Source: Blastococcus sp.
Lineage (GTDB): Bacteria > Actinomycetota > Actinomycetes > Mycobacteriales > Geodermatophilaceae
Assembly: GCA_025965695.1 (NCBI GenBank)
Contig: JAOPWM010000122.1
Span: 1 to 33,658, forward strand
DNA: 33,658 nt
Direction of reading: 5' to 3'
The position numbers were made by a program, and so were the translations under genes. Numbering within the stretch: position 1 is the stretch's first letter; every line of letters starts with the position of its first letter. Below are positions 29,674 through 33,658 of this stretch, piece after piece. The notes under the pieces are model-generated. The model was not told where the DNA came from. It made no database searches and saw nothing but the letters and a program-made list of their open reading frames with translations.

Positions 29674-30945
29674 GTGGACAGCGTGATCGATCTGTTGCTG
29701 CGCAACGCCGTCCTGCCCCGGACCACCACCCCGGTCGACCTCGCGATCGACGGGGGCGTGCTCGTGACCGCCGAGGGTCAGGAGGCCCGCGAGAGCCTCG
29801 ATCTCGGCGGGCGGCTGGTCACCCCGCCGCTGGTCGAGCCGCACATCCACCTCGACGCCGTCCTCACCGTCGGCCAGCCGCGGCCGAACGTCAGCGGCTC
29901 GCTGTTCGAGGGGATCGCCGTGTGGGCCGACCGGGTCGCAGACCTCACCGTCGACGACGTGAAGGACCGCGTCCGGAAGGTCCTGCGCTGGCAGGTCGCG
30001 AACGGCGTCCAGACGGTCCGCAGCCACGTCGACGTATGCAATCCCCAGCTGACGGCGCTGCGTGCGCTGGTCGAGCTGCGCGACGAGGTGAAGGACATGG
30101 TCGGCCTGCAGTTGGTCGCGTTCCCGCAGCAGGGCATCCTCGGTTTCCCCGACGGCAAGAAGCTCATGGAGAAGGCCGTCGACCTCGGCGCGGACGTCGT
30201 CGGCGGCATCCCGCACTACGAGCTCACCCGCGAGGACGGCGTGGCGTCGGTGGAGTTCCTCATGGCCCTGGCCGACGACCGCGGGCTGCTCGTCGACGTG
30301 CACTGCGACGAGACCGACGACGAGCACTCGCGGTTCGTCGAGGTCATGGCCGCCGAGACGATCCGCCGCGGGATGGCCGGCCGGGTCACCGCCTCGCACA
30401 CGACCGCGATGCACTCCTACAACGCCGCCTACGCGTATCGGCTGATCAACAACATCAAGCGGGCCGGTATGCACATGGTCACCAACCCGCTGGACAACGC
30501 CGTCCTGCAGGGCCGCTTCGACACCGGGCCGATCCGGCGTGGGCACACCCGGGTCAAGCAGCTGCAGGCTGCTGGCGTGACCGTGTGCATCGGCCACGAC
30601 TCGGTGATGGACCCCTGGTACCCGCTGGGCTACGGCGACCCGCTGCAAGCGGCGTTCGTGCTGGCCCACCTCGGGCACATGAGCGGGTCGGAGGAGCTGC
30701 CGCGGCTGATCGACATGATCACCACGGACGCCGCCCGGACGCTCGTCCTGCCCGAGAATCTGCTGCGTCCCGGCGACCCGGCTGACCTGGTGGTCTTCGA
30801 TGCGCCCACGGACGTCGACGCCCTCCGCCTCGTAGCGCGCCGCACGCTGGTCCTGCGCGGGGGCCGGGTGCTCGCCCGGTCCGAGCCCGCCCGCACGACG
30901 GTGCTGTGGGACGGCGTGGAGGAGGACGTGAGTTTCCTCCGCTGA
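29674..30945 (+). CDS. codA: Cytosine deaminase-family amidohydrolase
   Basis: A 423-residue amidohydrolase aligning along its whole length with E. coli CodA: HIHLD metal ligands near the N-terminus, SGSLFEGIAVWADR, TVRSHVDVCNPQLTALRAL, LVAFPQQGIL (the substrate-amide glutamine), VHCDETDDEHSRF with the metal histidine and catalytic glutamate, TASHTTAMHSYN, and GHDSVMDPWYPLG with the metal aspartate. The residue after that aspartate is serine where E. coli CodA has Asp314, a position known to affect substrate choice; isoguanine, creatinine or a related ring is therefore possible. GTG 29674 is set by CAGGGT six bases upstream; GTG 29683 is the alternative. A convergent CodB-like permease lies 13 bases beyond. 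Confidence 0.88.
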   Translation: MDSVIDLLLRNAVLPRTTTPVDLAIDGGVLVTAEGQEARESLDLGGRLVTPPLVEPHIHLDAVLTVGQPRPNVSGSLFEGIAVWADRVADLTVDDVKDRVRKVLRWQVANGVQTVRSHVDVCNPQLTALRALVELRDEVKDMVGLQLVAFPQQGILGFPDGKKLMEKAVDLGADVVGGIPHYELTREDGVASVEFLMALADDRGLLVDVHCDETDDEHSRFVEVMAAETIRRGMAGRVTASHTTAMHSYNAAYAYRLINNIKRAGMHMVTNPLDNAVLQGRFDTGPIRRGHTRVKQLQAAGVTVCIGHDSVMDPWYPLGYGDPLQAAFVLAHLGHMSGSEELPRLIDMITTDAARTLVLPENLLRPGDPADLVVFDAPTDVDALRLVARRTLVLRGGRVLARSEPARTTVLWDGVEEDVSFLR

Positions 30946-30958
30946 CCCCCCGCCGTTC

Positions 30959-32413
30959 TCACGCGCGGGTGGAGACATCCCCCTCGGCGACGCCGGGGAG
31001 CACCAGCACGGCGTCCTCCGGCTCCGCGCCGCGCTGCGTGCGGAAGAGGATCAGGTACAGCCCGCCGGCGATGAGGAACCCGACGAAGAAGGCGATGTCC
31101 CCGAACTCGGGCACGGCCTTGGGCACCAGCCCCGTGTACAGGGTCTGGTCGGCGAACAGCCAGACCGAGATCACGATGCCCACGAGCATCGAGACCCAGC
31201 CCGCGTAGGGGCGGTGCTGCCGGTCGAAGAGGAAGCCGTCCACCCGGTGTCCCCGCCGCACATACCAGTCGGCGAAGACCACCCCGAGCCACGGGCCGAT
31301 CCAGTAGCTGATGACCAGCAGGAAGTTCTCGTAGGACTGGACGTCCTTCAGCCCGAGGAGCGCCACGATCAGGCCCAGCACGCCGAAGGCGACAGCCGTG
31401 ATCGCGCGGGCGGCCTTGAGCGGGAGATGGAAGCCCATCGCGGTGAACGACAGCGCGCCCGAGTAGACGTTGATGGCGTTGGCCGCGACGGCGCCGAGGG
31501 CGATCGCCAGCAGCGTGAGGTCACCGACGACCGTGCCGAGGTGCGAGGTGAAGGCGGTCGTCGGGTTCAACCCGGCGTCGGTGGCGATGCTCGTCGAGGC
31601 CGCACCGGCCAGCTCGAGGATCGTGCAGGAGAGGAAGACGCCGAGCCCGGCGGACAGTCCCGTCTTCTTCTTCGCCGTGTCGGGCGGAAGGTACCGGGTG
31701 TAGTCCGCCGCGTAGGGGTTCCAGCCGGCGGCGTAGCCGAAGGTCGCGCCGACGATGATCAGGAAGCCGCCGATCCCGGCGCCGGTACCGGCCGCGGAGT
31801 AGTCGGCCTTCAGGAAGGTCACGACGCAGGCGATCGCGAAGATGATCCCGAGCACCGGCGCCGCGTACCGCTCGAAGGCCTGGACCAGGTTGTGCCCGAA
31901 GAAGGCGATCACGATCTGCAGGGCGACGACGACGAGCAGGCACAGCCACGAGGGCAGGTCGGTGAGCGAGTTCAGCGCCAGCGCCCCGCTGACGCTGTTC
32001 ACGGCGAACCAGCCGATTCCCGCGACCACGGCGTTCAGCCCAGCCGGCAGGGCGTTGCCGAACCAGCCGAACGGGATGCGGGACAGCACCATCTGCGGCA
32101 CGCCGTACTCCGGACCACGGGAGGAGAGGACGCCGTGGGTGAAGGCGCCGAGCCCCGTGCCGAGCAGGATCGCCAGGGCCGCCTGCCAGAACGAGAGCCC
32201 GATGATGCCCGTGGCCAGGACCCCGAGGAACACGGTGGCGAACTCGAGGTTGGGCGACAACCACGTCCAGAGGAGCTGGATCGGCTTGCCGTGCCGTTCG
32301 TGGAGAGGCACGAACTCAGCACCGCCGGGCTCGACGGCGATGACCTTCGTGCCGTACTCACCTGGTCGGACGTCGGCGACGACGGTCTCTGACTGTGCTG
32401 CGGTGGTGTCCAT
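30959..32413 (-). CDS. NCS1-family nucleobase permease, CodB-like
   Basis: A 484-residue membrane protein with about 12 helices. The family start is clear (YGTKVIAVEPGGAEFVPLHERHGKPIQLLWTWLSPNLEFATVFLGVLA), as are PQMVLSRIPFGWFGNALPAGLNAVVAGIGWFAVNS in helix 3, GYAAGWNPYAADYTRYLP in helix 6 and YWIGPWLGVVFADWYVRR in helix 10. NCS1 carriers import cytosine, purines, allantoin or hydantoins with a cation. Its convergent placement beside codA favours the same substrate as that enzyme. ATG 32413 has GGAG six bases upstream; ATG 32425, four codons earlier, has its GGAG directly adjacent, too close to work. A 78-base gap separates it from the HAD gene upstream. Confidence 0.9.
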   Translation of the reverse strand: MDTTAAQSETVVADVRPGEYGTKVIAVEPGGAEFVPLHERHGKPIQLLWTWLSPNLEFATVFLGVLATGIIGLSFWQAALAILLGTGLGAFTHGVLSSRGPEYGVPQMVLSRIPFGWFGNALPAGLNAVVAGIGWFAVNSVSGALALNSLTDLPSWLCLLVVVALQIVIAFFGHNLVQAFERYAAPVLGIIFAIACVVTFLKADYSAAGTGAGIGGFLIIVGATFGYAAGWNPYAADYTRYLPPDTAKKKTGLSAGLGVFLSCTILELAGAASTSIATDAGLNPTTAFTSHLGTVVGDLTLLAIALGAVAANAINVYSGALSFTAMGFHLPLKAARAITAVAFGVLGLIVALLGLKDVQSYENFLLVISYWIGPWLGVVFADWYVRRGHRVDGFLFDRQHRPYAGWVSMLVGIVISVWLFADQTLYTGLVPKAVPEFGDIAFFVGFLIAGGLYLILFRTQRGAEPEDAVLVLPGVAEGDVSTRA

Positions 32414-32491
32414 CGACCACTCCATCTCCCGGGCGCATGCTGCGCGCGGCAAAGGTAGAACCTCCGACGGCCTGGTGAGGTATCGAGCCGG

Positions 32492-33178
32492 TTACGAACT
32501 GCCGCGTTCCTGTGCACTGTCGAGCGCCGACAGCAGGTGGGACAGGTCCGGCACCTCGCGCTCAGGCGCGGGCGCTGACGGGTCGAGCCGGTGCCCCGGC
32601 CGCTGCAGGTGGATCACGTCGATCCCCGCCTCGAGGGCCCCGCGGACGTCGCGCGCCGACGTCGCCACGTGCACGAGTGCTCCGCCGGCCCGCTCCCTCG
32701 CCCGACGGTAGATCTCGGGGCCCGGCTTGTAGGCCTGGAGTCGCTCCGACGTGAGGACGGCGTCGTCGACGACGAACCGCGCCACCTGGGTGCGGGCGAA
32801 GACGTCGTCGTCCACGTTCGACAGCACGCCCACCCGGTACCGGGCCGCGAGCCTCGGCAGTTCCTCGGCGACGTCGGGCCACAGCGGCCAGTCACCGACC
32901 GAGCGCAGCAGGACGACGACGTCGGCGTCGGCGTCCCCCGTCAGGTGCAGCTCGGCGTAGGCGCCGGCCAGGGCGCGGCGGCAGTGCTCGGCGAACGGCA
33001 CCCAGGAGGCGAGCTCGCGCTGCGAGATCTTGTTCCGCGCGTCCCACACGTCGTAGAGGACGCCACCGTCGACCGGCCAGCCGCGGGCGCGGGCCAGACC
33101 GTCGAGCACCGCGGACGCGCCCATGCGGGAGTCGATCAGCGCGCTGAACAGGTCGAAGGTGACCAGCCGGCGGCTCAC
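32492..33178 (-). CDS. HAD-superfamily hydrolase (haloacid dehalogenase type II-like)
   Basis: A 228-residue cytoplasmic hydrolase. Motif I is VTFDLFSALIDS with the nucleophile aspartate at about residue 8; motif II is VLSNVDD, motif III the lysine in QAYKPGPEIY, and motif IV appears as HVATSARDVRGALEAGI, where the usual GDS/D pair is altered to ATSARD. The cap between motifs I and II is helical. Type II dehalogenases and phosphatases share this layout, so the reaction is undetermined. GTG 33178 overlaps the TGA of the upstream glycosylase gene by four bases (GTGA), so the two are translationally coupled, although a functional link is not evident. Confidence 0.85.
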   Translation of the reverse strand: MSRRLVTFDLFSALIDSRMGASAVLDGLARARGWPVDGGVLYDVWDARNKISQRELASWVPFAEHCRRALAGAYAELHLTGDADADVVVLLRSVGDWPLWPDVAEELPRLAARYRVGVLSNVDDDVFARTQVARFVVDDAVLTSERLQAYKPGPEIYRRARERAGGALVHVATSARDVRGALEAGIDVIHLQRPGHRLDPSAPAPEREVPDLSHLLSALDSAQERGSS

Positions 33179-33658
33179 CGCAGCAGCTTGGACATCCGCC
33201 GGTCGGCCAACGGCTTGCCTCCGGTCTGACACGTCGGGCAGTACTGCAGCGAGGTGTCGGCGAAGGAGACCTCGCGGACCGTGTCGCCGCAGACCGGGCA
33301 CGGCAGGCCGGTGCGCGCGTGCACTGTCAGCCCGGATCGCTTCTCGCCCTTGAGCGTCGCCGCCTTCTGGCCGACCTGGCGCTCCAGGGCGTCGGTCAGC
33401 GTGGCGCGCATCGCGTCGAAGAGACGGACCAGGTCGTCCTCGGACAGCTTGTCGGCCATCTTGAACGGCGAGAGCCGGGCCGCGTGCAGGATCTCGTCGG
33501 AGTAGGCGTTGCCGATGCCGGAGATCACGGTCTGGTCGGTGAGCGCGCCCTTGACCTGACCGCTGCGGCCGCCCATCAGCGCGGCGAACTGCTCACGGTC
33601 GACCTGCAGCGCGTCGGGTCCGAGCCGCGCGATGCCGGGGACCTCGGACGGGTTCCGG
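33175..33658 (-). CDS. Fpg/Nei-family DNA glycosylase (C-terminal part)
   Basis: The gene runs off the right edge; 160 codons are visible. The H2TH DNA-binding element is seen in TVISGIGNAYSDEILHAARLSPF, followed by a helical stretch and the C-terminal zinc finger C-x2-C-x16-C-x2-C (LPCPVCGDTVREVSF ... YCPTCQTGG). These enzymes excise oxidised bases (formamidopyrimidine, 8-oxoguanine or oxidised pyrimidines) and nick the strand. The N-terminal catalytic proline and domain are outside the window, so Fpg and Nei cannot be separated here. First gene of a coupled pair with the HAD hydrolase. Confidence 0.9.
   Translation of the reverse strand, partial: RNPSEVPGIARLGPDALQVDREQFAALMGGRSGQVKGALTDQTVISGIGNAYSDEILHAARLSPFKMADKLSEDDLVRLFDAMRATLTDALERQVGQKAATLKGEKRSGLTVHARTGLPCPVCGDTVREVSFADTSLQYCPTCQTGGKPLADRRMSKLLR

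Noticed and set aside
1-33658. Prophage, transposon, CRISPR-Cas, toxin-antitoxin or defence island
   Set aside because: No integrase, transposase, repeat-spacer array or recognised toxin or defence gene was found on either strand.

Overview
The window is a very GC-rich chromosomal segment with short intergenic gaps, many GTG starts, 4-base start/stop overlaps and many transcripts that appear leaderless. Together with the gene families (DUF5926/SEC-C protein, bacterial AGPS-like flavoprotein beside glpD, MctC/ActP symporter with DUF485, MocR beside yczE) this points to a high-GC actinobacterium; Geodermatophilaceae-like is my best guess, by inference only. I see no phage genes, transposase, CRISPR array, tRNA or rRNA.

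Layout. 1-3848: the 3' end of larC (nickel-pincer cofactor), a MocR regulator divergent from yczE with a perfect operator-like palindrome between them, a VOC/glyoxalase protein, and a divergent AraC regulator. 3845-7559: an MFS transporter with an odd 5' end, a manganese (yybP-ykoY) riboswitch controlling a UPF0016/TMEM165 exporter, a TipA-type MerR regulator with its own MerR promoter and an apparent internal start, and a SAM methyltransferase. 7560-12620: a palindrome-rich gap, glpD divergent from an alkyl-DHAP-synthase-like flavoprotein, and a berberine-bridge-type oxidase. 12621-19818: SDR, arginine deiminase, SEC-C/DUF5926 protein, cytochrome P450, an anchored four-cysteine protein, and a fatty acyl-CoA synthetase. 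19819-25808: rhodanese, a two-gene bPH2 (YdbS/YdbT-like) operon, a saccharopine-dehydrogenase-like reductase followed by a truncated glmL/mutL-like remnant, and the acetate symporter pair yjcH-actP. 25977-33658: a Rieske oxygenase with a second, degenerate Rieske-like half, a small zinc ribbon, a chimeric histidine-kinase/FtsX remnant, an NAPE-PLD-like metallo-hydrolase, codA with a convergent codB-like permease, a HAD hydrolase and a partial Fpg/Nei glycosylase.

Functional links that can be supported: MocR probably controls yczE and itself; the riboswitch ties the UPF0016 exporter to Mn2+; glpD and the AGPS-like gene share a back-to-back promoter and both handle DHAP/G3P; yjcH-actP form an overlapping operon; codA and codB give uptake and deamination of a nucleobase; fpg-like and HAD genes are translationally coupled.

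The window reads mainly as ordinary core/accessory chromosome, not as one new multi-gene system. The most unusual signals are two gene remnants left by deletions, two related 60-base palindromes at convergent gene ends, an 86-base clover-like inverted repeat, and a consistent leaderless promoter signature that fixes many start codons.
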